From Bacillota bacterium (GTDB lineage Bacteria; Bacillota_C; Negativicutes; JAEYSJ01), in assembly GCA_023434855.1 (NCBI GenBank), contig JAEYSJ010000370.1, positions 1 to 45,141 on the forward strand: a stretch of 45,141 bases of DNA, given 5' to 3'. The notes beneath the pieces were generated by a model. It did no database searches and was not told where the DNA came from. It was given only the letters and a program-made list of their open reading frames with translations. The position numbers and the translations under genes were made by a program. Position 1 is the first letter of the stretch. Every line of letters starts with the position of its first letter. Of this stretch, positions 23,493-30,490 are shown piece by piece.

Positions 23493-24599
23493 CTATAGGA
23501 CGATTAATTCATAATCGCGGTTACCCATACCAATTTTTTCTCCGTATTGAAGCTGGATAGTACCGTCAACATGGGAACGCAAACCATGAAATTTGTCCGC
23601 ACCTGCCTCGCAGTTGCTCGAAAGAAGAGAATCAGAGAAGCCAAGCTGTTTATTTACTAGATCGTAGCTTGCCTGATCAATAGCAATAGGATCGGTGGAC
23701 GCCAAAAATCCAATGTCGGGAACGATCGGTGCGTCGCTCCATGGCACGCAATCACAATCGGGCGTGATATTTAATAGAAAGTTGATGTAACCAATACGTT
23801 TTTCGTGCGCCTTGGCAACCCCATATCCATATTCGATCATTCGTTCGTGAAATGCTGATAGATCTGTTGCCCAGTCCATTCCATTGGCCTTTACAGGACA
23901 AATTGTTAAACACTCGCCGCATCCAATGCATTTATCCGCAGTGACCCCTGCCTTTTTATCACTCATAACAATCGCCTGCTCCGGACAAACTGTACTACAT
24001 TTACTGCAGCCAACGCATTTTTTTTGATCAACTATAATCTTAAGTGCATGTTGCTCTTTTTTCCCAATTGCCGGTGCTCCACCCATAGCAAGGTTTTTTA
24101 TTGCCCCGCCGAAGCCTGCCATTTCATGCCCTTTAAAGTGAGATAATACGATTATGCTGTCCGCATTAACAATGTCTGTAGCCAGTTTCACCTTATCAAA
24201 GTGTTTTTTATCAATCTGCACTTCCGTAACATTTTCACTGCGTAATCCATCGGCTATGATAAGGGGTGCCCCTGTAACCGTATAATCAAAACCATGTTCC
24301 AATGCAGTCAGTAAATGGTCAACCGAATTATGCCGGCTTCCGGAATAAAGGGTATTGGTATCGGTCAGAAAAGGTTTGGCACCCTGTTCCTTTACCTTAT
24401 CTGCTACCTGACGCACAAAAACGGGACTGATGAAGCCATCGCTGCCGCGTTCGCCGAAGGTCAGCTTTATAGCAGTGAGGTCATTCGGTTCAATAAGTCC
24501 ATTGAAACCGGCGCGATCAAATAGGTTTCTTATCTTGCTGATTTTATTACTTTTATCTGTTCTTGCTCGCAAATTTGCAAAATATACTTTGCTTGACAT
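23493..24599 (-). CDS. DUF362 protein with two [4Fe-4S] ferredoxin motifs
   Basis: The 368-residue cytoplasmic protein starts after AAGGGGG. The DUF362 part shows TAIKLTFGERGSDGF, VLSHFKGHEMAGFGGAIKNL and FHERMIEYG. Between about residues 190 and 245 lies a bacterial ferredoxin insert with CVGCSKCSTVCP and CIGCGECLTICP, binding two [4Fe-4S] clusters. A MerR-type promoter (24642-24672) lies 40 bp upstream on this strand, so the operon with the Tat-exported DUF362 gene probably belongs to the local MerR regulon. An electron-transfer role in electrophile stress is inferred. Confidence 0.9.
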   Translation of the reverse strand: MSSKVYFANLRARTDKSNKISKIRNLFDRAGFNGLIEPNDLTAIKLTFGERGSDGFISPVFVRQVADKVKEQGAKPFLTDTNTLYSGSRHNSVDHLLTALEHGFDYTVTGAPLIIADGLRSENVTEVQIDKKHFDKVKLATDIVNADSIIVLSHFKGHEMAGFGGAIKNLAMGGAPAIGKKEQHALKIIVDQKKCVGCSKCSTVCPEQAIVMSDKKAGVTADKCIGCGECLTICPVKANGMDWATDLSAFHERMIEYGYGVAKAHEKRIGYINFLLNITPDCDCVPWSDAPIVPDIGFLASTDPIAIDQASYDLVNKQLGFSDSLLSSNCEAGADKFHGLRSHVDGTIQLQYGEKIGMGNRDYELIVL

Positions 24600-24641
24600 G
24601 CCTTTTTCCCCCTTTAGTACAAGTTAGTATTGTTTACGTTT

Positions 24642-24672
24642 ATGCTACACCCTTGAGTTAACTCACGGTCAA
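24642..24672 (-). promoter_or_regulatory. MerR-type promoter of the DUF362 operon
   Basis: On the minus strand TTGACC is followed by a 19-bp spacer holding the perfect dyad GAGTTAACTC, then TAGCAT. The 19-bp spacing is the hallmark of MerR-activated promoters. Confidence 0.65.
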
Positions 24673-24734
24673 TAGGTTTTATGAAAATTTTGCGCAAAAA
24701 TTTTTGGGGAATGCGTCCACTCCTAAAAAAATAC

Positions 24735-24765
24735 TTGACTTGGACTTAGCTCCAAGTGATAGACT
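24735..24765 (+). promoter_or_regulatory. MerR-type promoter of the carboxymuconolactone decarboxylase gene
   Basis: TTGACT, 19-bp spacer containing CTTGGA-CTTAGC-TCCAAG, then TAGACT. The sequence continues AATTTCAAG, shared with the promoter at 43191. Confidence 0.8.
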
Positions 24766-24839
24766 CAATTTCAAGAAATTTAAAAATGGCCATTGCGGAA
24801 GAAAGCAATAGCCATGATAAAAAAAGGAGGTAGTAATGT

Positions 24840-25574
24840 TTGAACAAAAAAATCATGTTCCTTTTGGTGGGGATTATTTTTTCATTATGTAGCTATACTA
24901 ACATTTCGGAGGCGGAGAATATGAAAAATGAAAACCAAGTCTTAAATGCGAAACAAGAAAACATCGTTACCATTGCGGCATTTACAGCCAAAGGTGACTT
25001 GCCGCAATTAAAAGATGCACTGAATGAAGGGCTGGCGGCCGGGTTGACTGTTAATGAAATCAAGGAAGTGCTCGTACAGATGTATGCCTATACGGGATTC
25101 CCCCGCAGTTTAAACGGAATCAGTACCTTCATGAGCGTCATGGAAGAGCGGAAAGCGAAAGGCATCAAGGACGAAATCGGTAAGGAGCCCAGTTCCCTGC
25201 CTACCGACAAAAACAGAGTCGCGGTTGGAACGGAAATTCAAACAAAACTAGCAGGAGGAAAACCTGTCAGTGGGGCTATTTATACATTTGCCCCAGCTAT
25301 AGATGAATTTTTGAAAGGACACCTGTTCGGTGACATTTTCGGACGCGACAACCTGGATTTCCAGAGCAGGGAGATAGCAACGATTTCGGCTTTGGCCAGT
25401 ATGGAGGGCGTCAATCCCCAAATGCAGGCGCATTTTAACATCGGATTCAATACCGGGCTGACGGAGACTCAAATGAGGAGCCTGATATCCGTTCTCGACG
25501 CCAGAGTTGGCAAGAAAGAAGCCGATAATGCTAATGAAGTATTAGGAAATGCTTTAAATAGCAGGGCGAAATAA
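24840..25574 (+). CDS. Exported carboxymuconolactone decarboxylase-family protein (two CMD domains)
   Basis: The product has 244 residues, starting at TTG 24840 with AAGGAGG nine bases upstream (ATG 24855 is an alternative). A signal peptide (FLLVGIIFSLCSYTNISEAE) predicts export. Two CMD repeats follow: residues 40-105 (IVTIAAFTAKGDLPQLKDAL, EVLVQMYAYTGFPRSLNGI) and 165-240 (REIATISALASM, QAHFNIGFNTGLTETQMRSL). The CxxC of the AhpD peroxidase branch is absent, so a peroxidase role is unlikely; a lactone decarboxylase-like or unknown role is open. It lies directly behind a MerR promoter and ends at a strong terminator. Confidence 0.88.
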   Translation: MNKKIMFLLVGIIFSLCSYTNISEAENMKNENQVLNAKQENIVTIAAFTAKGDLPQLKDALNEGLAAGLTVNEIKEVLVQMYAYTGFPRSLNGISTFMSVMEERKAKGIKDEIGKEPSSLPTDKNRVAVGTEIQTKLAGGKPVSGAIYTFAPAIDEFLKGHLFGDIFGRDNLDFQSREIATISALASMEGVNPQMQAHFNIGFNTGLTETQMRSLISVLDARVGKKEADNANEVLGNALNSRAK

Positions 25575-25583
25575 GGTTTGATG

Positions 25584-25639
25584 AAATAGCATTAGCCTTG
25601 GCTGCACTTTGGTGCTGGCCAAGGCTAATGCTATTTTGG
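25584..25639 (+). terminator. Terminator after the CMD gene
   Basis: Perfect 18-bp arms (25584-25601, 25619-25636), 17-nt loop, short T run. Confidence 0.85.
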
Positions 25640-25803
25640 AACGTGTAGCGGACAATGTTGTGTATAGGCGGAAAACTTTTTTTGAACTGAAGAAAAAGCT
25701 ACACAACCCTTCTAAACGAAAAGACCCTCTATAACAAGGGGATAAGACTCATGCTGCATAGGGTCGCTTTTATGAAATTTGCATCTGTGGATGGATTCGT
25801 AAC

Positions 25804-26245
25804 TTACAGTATTCCGAGCTTGGACAGCCAAGGCTTGATGCCATTGGGGTTGTTGGCTGTAAGTCCTTGCAATACGGTGGAATTCGGGCAGAGGCTGTTG
25901 ATGGCTGGCATGCTTTCGGCAACGTCACTGCCGCCGCTGGTGCAGAAGGGTATTACAGTTTTCCCGGAAAGATCATAGGATTCGAGAAAGGGATGAATCG
26001 CCATCGGCGCTGTATACCACCAAATTGGATAACCCACAAAAATTATATCGTATCGGCCCATATTTTCTATCTTTGTAGAAAGCTGCGGTCTGGCATTTGG
26101 CTCTTTTTCCCGTTTGGCAAGATCGGCGCATTCGTTATAATTCGTTCGGATAAGGAGTCTCAGTTTTGATTTCGATGATGTCGCCACCGACGAACTCGTG
26201 AATCTGACTAGCTACTTTCCGTGTATTTCCCATATGGGAAAAATA
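25804..26245 (-). pseudogene. Flavodoxin pseudogene: 5'-truncated and frameshifted
   Basis: The longer part (25804-26187) encodes the flavodoxin C-terminus with YDIIFVGYPIWWYTAPMAI and GKTVIPFCTSGGSDV. Upstream in another frame are YFSHMGNTRKVASQI and EIKTETPYPNE, the missing FMN loop and helix; one extra T near 26145 separates the two frames. No start codon or ribosome site remains, because the sequence runs into the aldo/keto reductase scar at 26247. The intact gene would have been an Fld-like NAD(P)H-independent flavodoxin. Confidence 0.8.
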
Positions 26246-26246
26246 C

Positions 26247-26390
26247 GCTCTACATCCATCACATATGGGATTACAATACACCGCTGGAAGATTTGTTGGA
26301 AGGTCTTAATAATGCTGTAAAAGTAGGAAAAGTTAGGTGTAATGGCACAGAACAAGCAGGAAACCAGTAATGAGAAGAAAGATTGGTTTA
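26247..26390 (+). pseudogene. Scar of an aldo/keto reductase gene with an internal deletion
   Basis: Bases 26247-26333 match the intact gene at about 21521-21607 (encoding WDYNTPLEDLLEGLNNAVK) and bases 26334-26390 match 22111-22167, the gene's end. The 503 bp between are missing, leaving a frameshift. It abuts the flavodoxin pseudogene head to head. Confidence 0.88.
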
Positions 26391-26494
26391 AAATTTCCTC
26401 CTTTAATATTCATTTATAACATTAACTAATATTTAACTTATGCTTAAGACATCAGGATGAGATATTCCTTTACACATAGCTGTCTCATCCATAG

Positions 26495-26528
26495 AAGCAG
26501 GGTGCCTTATAAAAGGCCCTCTGCTTTT
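26495..26528 (+). terminator. Hairpin with T run in the pseudogene area
   Basis: AAGCAG...GCCTT pairs with AAGGC...CTGCTT (imperfect centre) and is followed by TT. It reads on the plus strand, after the decayed aldo/keto reductase. Confidence 0.5.
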
Positions 26529-26567
26529 ACTGGCGTATAAATGTTTATAAGTCTTAATTTCAAATAA

Positions 26568-27122
26568 TTATTCAAGTAACTTTTTCCCCGTCTGAAATGA
26601 TTTTGTCATAAGATTTGCATTACTGCTAGATGTTTTAGCATCATTAGCACCAGCAGAAATAATTGTATCCACAACATTGAGACCCATGACATTAAGTACA
26701 TTAGCATTTGTTTCAAAAGATGTCTTAAAAGCATCAACATCAGGGTTCCCTTGGGAATATACTATAACTGTTTTTTTAATTCCGAATCTCGGTTTGAAAC
26801 TGGCATCCATTATAGGAAACAGCCTGTCAAATAAGAGTTTGGTCTGAGCAGTTACCTGAAACATATACACAGGTGAACCTATAACAACGGCATCAGCATC
26901 CTTTAAATCTGCATACACCGACTGCATATCGTCTTTTATTGCACAGGCCTCCTCTTTCCTACAATAGAAACAGCTTTGGCACGGCTTTATGTTCATATCA
27001 TTAAGGGTATAAACCTTTGTCTCTGCTCCCGCTTCTTTTGCTCCTCTAACTATTTCCCATATTATGCTTGATGTATTACCATTTTTTCTTGGACTTCCAA
27101 TAAAAGCTATTACTTTCTTCAT
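26568..27122 (-). CDS. Flavodoxin-like NAD(P)H-dependent FMN reductase (copy B)
   Basis: The product has 184 residues from ATG 27122, nine bases from GAGAGG. VIAFIGSPRKNGNTSSI is the FMN loop; IKPCQSCFYCRKEEACAIKD is the Cys-rich segment of the iron-sulfur-flavoprotein-like reductases; IGSPVYMFQVTAQTKLLFDR contacts the flavin. It is divergent from the HxlR gene at 27262 with 140 bp between, so that regulator probably controls it. Confidence 0.88.
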   Translation of the reverse strand: MKKVIAFIGSPRKNGNTSSIIWEIVRGAKEAGAETKVYTLNDMNIKPCQSCFYCRKEEACAIKDDMQSVYADLKDADAVVIGSPVYMFQVTAQTKLLFDRLFPIMDASFKPRFGIKKTVIVYSQGNPDVDAFKTSFETNANVLNVMGLNVVDTIISAGANDAKTSSSNANLMTKSFQTGKKLLE

Positions 27123-27261
27123 TTTTAGCATCCTCTCTTTAATTTGATTTTAGATTTAAAAACTAATATAATACTATAATGATGGATGGATTTGAACAAG
27201 TACGCATAATTTTATTATATACTCTCAAAAATAGTACTATTGAGAAAGGAAGAGAACTTTA

Positions 27262-27606
27262 ATGGCAAAGATGCAACCGCCAGAGGGAGATTGTCCAGTA
27301 ATTGTTGTTCAAAATTTGATTTCAGGCAAATGGAAACTTGTGATTTTATGGAATTTAAGTCAACAAACTAGGAGGTTTAATGAACTTCAAAAGCGGATAC
27401 CTCAAATATCTCAGGGAATACTTACACAGCAGTTAAGGGAACTTGAACGAGATGGACTTGTTCATCGAGAAGTATACAAGGAAGTTCCTCCAAAAGTTGA
27501 ATACTCTTTAACGGATATAGGACAAAGTCTTATGCCTGTAATGGGTGTTATTGCTGAATGGGGTAATAGCTATATAAATCGAAAGCTGAAAATCAATAGA
27601 GTCTAG
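27262..27606 (+). CDS. HxlR-family transcriptional regulator (copy 2)
   Basis: The 114-residue winged-helix protein starts after GAAAGGAAGAG. Family motifs: DCPVIVVQNLISGKWKLVIL, RFNELQKRIPQISQGILTQQ, VHREVYKEVPPKVEYSLTD, GQSLMPVM. C11 occupies the redox-sensing position of YodB/HypR relatives. The layout with a divergent flavodoxin-like reductase repeats the HxlR-yqhD arrangement at 10.5-12.2 kb. Confidence 0.9.
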   Translation: MAKMQPPEGDCPVIVVQNLISGKWKLVILWNLSQQTRRFNELQKRIPQISQGILTQQLRELERDGLVHREVYKEVPPKVEYSLTDIGQSLMPVMGVIAEWGNSYINRKLKINRV

Positions 27607-27615
27607 AAAATAATT

Positions 27616-27869
27616 GTTCGGCGGATTTTTAATGACTATATCAGCGGCAAGGGAAACTTTGTTATTGCTAGAGAGTTAGAGATGAGGGTGTGTTAACTGT
27701 TACCGGCGGCCAGTGGCATTCGAGCACGATTCTAAACATACTTAAAAATGAAAAATATAAAGGCGATGTCAAGCTACAAAAAACCTATAGCAAGGATCAC
27801 CTTTCCAAAAAGAAGTGCATCAACTATGGCGAGGTCGATGGAATGAATATAAAAAAGCGAGCAATTTAA
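27616..27869 (+). pseudogene. Remnant of a large serine recombinase (mobile-element debris)
   Basis: The first part reads VRRIFNDYISGKGNFVIARE, then after a frameshift GVLTVTGGQWHSSTILNIL and NEKYKGDVKLQKTYSKDHLS. These are typical of the recombinase domain following the resolvase core in large serine recombinases. The catalytic N-terminus and zinc-ribbon C-terminus are absent. The roughly 200 bp after it hold no recognisable gene. Confidence 0.85.
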
Positions 27870-28030
27870 TAGGATGATCGACGTATTGCAAGGCTGGAAA
27901 AATTGATATGATTATCCGTTGTAGGCGGCAATGGCAACTTCTTAGGCGGTATGGTCATCTCTAATAAAAAGACAGTATAAAGCTTATAATAAAGAGAGCT
28001 AATGATATTGACAGATAGGAAGATAAAAAA

Positions 28031-28060
28031 TATAATTTAGTTGTGATGATAACTAATTAT
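28031..28060. promoter_or_regulatory. Imperfect dyad in front of marR-2
   Basis: ATAATTTAGTTGTgatgATAACTAATTAT is an imperfect inverted repeat 17 bp ahead of the marR-2 start, at the same relative position as the operator before marR-1. Confidence 0.5.
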
Positions 28061-28076
28061 ATAGCGAGTGTTAATA

Positions 28077-28505
28077 ATGAATAATTTTAAACTGGATGAC
28101 TCACTTGGTTTTATTTTGAATAAAGTAAATGGAAAGCTGAAGAATGAACTTTTTCAGCAATTGAAAGAATATGGGGTAACCCCTGAGCAATGGGCTGTAC
28201 TAAACCGTCTATGGGAAGAGGATGGTATTACCCCGAAAGAATTAGCTGACCTTACTTTTAAAGACAAACCTAATACCAATCGGATTCTGATTAATCTACA
28301 AAAAATGGGGCTAATTGCACGGAAATCCCACCCAACCGATAAGAGAGCATTTCAGATATTTTTAACGGATGCTGGTAAAGATTTGAAAGTGAAACTAATA
28401 CCAAAAGCTGTCTCATTACTCGAAAAGGCAACAAGAAAAATTGAAGAAAAAAAAGTAAAAGAAATGAAAATATTGTTAAATCAAATTTATAATAATTTGG
28501 TTTAA
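28077..28505 (+). CDS. MarR-family transcriptional regulator (copy 2)
   Basis: About 142 residues from ATG 28077 (GTG 28068 possible). It is a close sister of copy 1: NFKLDDSLGFILNKVNGKLK, VTPEQWAVLNRLWEEDGITP, LTFKDKPNTNRILINLQKMG and the wing DKRAFQIFLTD. The Cys of copy 1 (TCKDK) is replaced by Phe, so if copy 1 uses it for sensing this copy cannot. It is followed by a perfect palindrome and a membrane-protein gene, a likely repressor-target pair. Confidence 0.88.
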   Translation: MNNFKLDDSLGFILNKVNGKLKNELFQQLKEYGVTPEQWAVLNRLWEEDGITPKELADLTFKDKPNTNRILINLQKMGLIARKSHPTDKRAFQIFLTDAGKDLKVKLIPKAVSLLEKATRKIEEKKVKEMKILLNQIYNNLV

Positions 28506-28522
28506 TTTATTTTTTATCAATA

Positions 28523-28540
28523 TGGTTGTCATGACAACCA
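28523..28540. promoter_or_regulatory. Perfect MarR-type palindrome between marR-2 and the membrane gene
   Basis: TGGTTGTC-AT-GACAACCA is an 18-bp perfect palindrome just before the ribosome site of the next gene. It shares the GTTGTC/GACAAC core with the 8129-8160 palindrome after marR-1. Confidence 0.7.
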
Positions 28541-28556
28541 AGAAGGGGGATGAAAA

Positions 28557-29069
28557 ATGAGAAAACTAAATGTTAAAGAGACTGCATGGTTTAAAATATT
28601 TCATATACTATTCGTAGGTGCTTGGATTGGTGGGCAAATGTCGCTTATATTAATACAAAATCTAAAATACCAACTAGCTTTGCCTGAGCATCAGTACGGA
28701 ATATTAGCAGCAATTAAAGCAATTGACGATATAGTCATAGTAGGTGGGGCTATTGGTTGTATGTTAACAGGTCTAGTGTACTCGCTTACGACCCCATGGG
28801 GATTTTTTAAGTACCGTTGGATTACTGTCAAATGGATTTCCACTGTTTCTCTAATATTGTTTGGGACCTTTTTTCTCGGTCCATGGCTTAATGAAATGGT
28901 TCGTATTTCCGCCAACGAATATGCGTCGGCACTGGCAAATCCACAGTTTTTATATGATGAGAAAATGAATATGACTTGGGGAACAGTTCAGTTTGGGATA
29001 AACATTTTCTTGGTGATTATTTCTGTATTGAAGCCTTGGAAACGAATTATAACTCAAAGGACATCTTAA
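28557..29069 (+). CDS. Four-TM integral membrane protein (DUF2269-like)
   Basis: The 170-residue protein starts after AAGGGGGATG. Four hydrophobic spans lie near residues 13-32, 60-80, 93-112 and 143-160. The N-terminal helix begins FKIFHILFVGAWIGGQM, with a His that resembles DUF2269 membrane proteins, and conserved GG and W residues. The function is unknown. It sits directly behind the MarR palindrome and is probably the repressor's target. Confidence 0.7.
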   Translation: MRKLNVKETAWFKIFHILFVGAWIGGQMSLILIQNLKYQLALPEHQYGILAAIKAIDDIVIVGGAIGCMLTGLVYSLTTPWGFFKYRWITVKWISTVSLILFGTFFLGPWLNEMVRISANEYASALANPQFLYDEKMNMTWGTVQFGINIFLVIISVLKPWKRIITQRTS

Positions 29070-29227
29070 AGCGGACTTTTGAAAAATCTTTGGCTTTTTC
29101 AGGTGAAGAAATTAAAAAGGATCGGTAAATGGCAAATAAGTGGAACGCGTGATTGGTTTAAGGAAGAGCAAGACTGCTGGCAATTTAGGTGTTTCTATTG
29201 TTTTCTAATTAAAAAGGAGGAACTAAC

Positions 29228-29596
29228 ATGTTGCGTTTTATGGAGATGGATGAAAATACGACCCCTCGGGAGCAATTGAAAGAAGAATTAGGTCCGGTAA
29301 TTCTGATCAATAAGTTTAACGTTAAGCCTGAAGAGGTGGATCTACTTCTTAATGCCTGGGCAACAGATGCCGCCTTTATGAAACAACAACCTGGTTATAT
29401 ATCTACCCAGCTTCATCGAGGAATTGGTAAAAGCTGCGTATTCATTAATTACGCGGTTTGGGAGTCCGTTGAGTCTTTTACGACAGCTTTTAGTAATCCT
29501 GAATTTCAGTCTCGGCTTGCTAATTACCCTTCGAGCACAGTAGCATCACCACATCTATTTCGGAAAGTTGCTGTGCCGGGAATCTGTGTAGACTAG
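29228..29596 (+). CDS. ABM-domain (antibiotic biosynthesis monooxygenase-like) protein
   Basis: The 122-residue cytoplasmic protein starts after AAAAGGAGG. A single alpha-beta barrel domain shows VILINKFNVKPEEVDLLLNAW, the QQPGYISTQLHRGIG core and NYAVWESVESFTTAFSNPEF. Members include quinone monooxygenases and heme-degrading enzymes, but catalytic residues cannot be confirmed. The 160 bp before it has only scraps of open frame and no supported gene. Confidence 0.85.
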   Translation: MLRFMEMDENTTPREQLKEELGPVILINKFNVKPEEVDLLLNAWATDAAFMKQQPGYISTQLHRGIGKSCVFINYAVWESVESFTTAFSNPEFQSRLANYPSSTVASPHLFRKVAVPGICVD

Positions 29597-29710
29597 CAAG
29601 CATTGAAATGGATTTCGGAAGAGCTATCAATGCAGGCAAATAAGAGAGTATTGACATGATTATTGCAGAATTATGGGGAGCGCCAACCCAATGATGTAAA
29701 ATCCATATAA

Positions 29711-29769
29711 GATCTCTGTCATTGGCTTTGGGGAAAAGGTTAATCGAATAGCAAATGAGGTGAACTAAC
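29711..29769 (+). pseudogene. Scar of a flavodoxin-like reductase gene (3' end)
   Basis: CTCTGTCATTGGCTTTGGGG matches 33654-33673 inside copy C, then GGTTAATCGAATAGCAAAT matches that gene's end (33764-33782), with about 88 bp missing between. The matching continues into the ribosome site of the nitroreductase gene. It shows that the nitroreductase once followed a flavodoxin gene. Confidence 0.8.
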
Positions 29770-30297
29770 ATGGAATTTGAACAGGTCTTATATTTACGGC
29801 GAACTACACGCAAATATCAGACAATGCAAATTCAGGAATCAGATTTACAAAAAATATTAGATGCCGCGCAGACAGCGCCTTTGGCTGCGGGGGATGATAA
29901 AACTACACATATTACAGTTGTGCAGGAACCAACTTTAGTCAATCGTATTCGTGAGGTAACTCAACTGACCTCGCGTAAAACAGGTAATTTATTAGATCCA
30001 TTTTATGGAGCGCCTACTATTATCTTTTTATCTGCAACAGATTTATCAGAGGACTGTATTGAATATGCCAACGTGGGTTGTGTAATCGAAAATATGATCT
30101 TGCAGGCGACTGCGTTGAATCTAGGTAGTACCTATATATGGGGATGCTTAGGAAAATTGCGAAATCATACAGAACTAATGCAAAAAATGGAAATTCCTAC
30201 TCGATATACAATTCTATCGGCATTAGCGATTGGATATCCTACCATACCATTGGAAAAACGTGAGAAAAAAGTTAAGATTTCAATAAATAGATTGTAG
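29770..30297 (+). CDS. Nitroreductase family protein
   Basis: The 175-residue protein starts ATG after GAGGTGAAC. FMN-binding motifs are RRTTRKYQ at the N-terminus, LDAAQTAPLA, GAPTIIFLSA and the C-terminal ALAIGYPT; C-terminal GxxxEKREKKVK completes the short type. The family reduces nitro groups, quinones or flavins with NAD(P)H. It stands behind a flavodoxin scar and ahead of the frameshifted phosphotransferase gene. Confidence 0.9.
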   Translation: MEFEQVLYLRRTTRKYQTMQIQESDLQKILDAAQTAPLAAGDDKTTHITVVQEPTLVNRIREVTQLTSRKTGNLLDPFYGAPTIIFLSATDLSEDCIEYANVGCVIENMILQATALNLGSTYIWGCLGKLRNHTELMQKMEIPTRYTILSALAIGYPTIPLEKREKKVKISINRL

Positions 30298-30490
30298 ATT
30301 CGGATATGGAACAGTCTGAGAAGGTTTGACTATAACATAAGCAAAGCCCGTCTCGACAAAGCGATAGGATGCAATTATATTGACAATCGGTGGGAATGAT
30401 TAACAAATTGCGCTCAAAATAAAGGGCGGATATACATCGAACAGTCTAAATTGGAAAGAAACCTAATCTAATGTGAGGTGCGATCGATAG

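Noticed and set aside
25751..25978. Plus-strand frame of 75 codons
   Set aside because: It is antisense to the flavodoxin pseudogene, which has clear family motifs.
30298..30490. Possible regulatory RNA ahead of the phosphotransferase gene
   Set aside because: Short complementary pieces exist, but no known riboswitch or terminator/antiterminator pattern could be made out.
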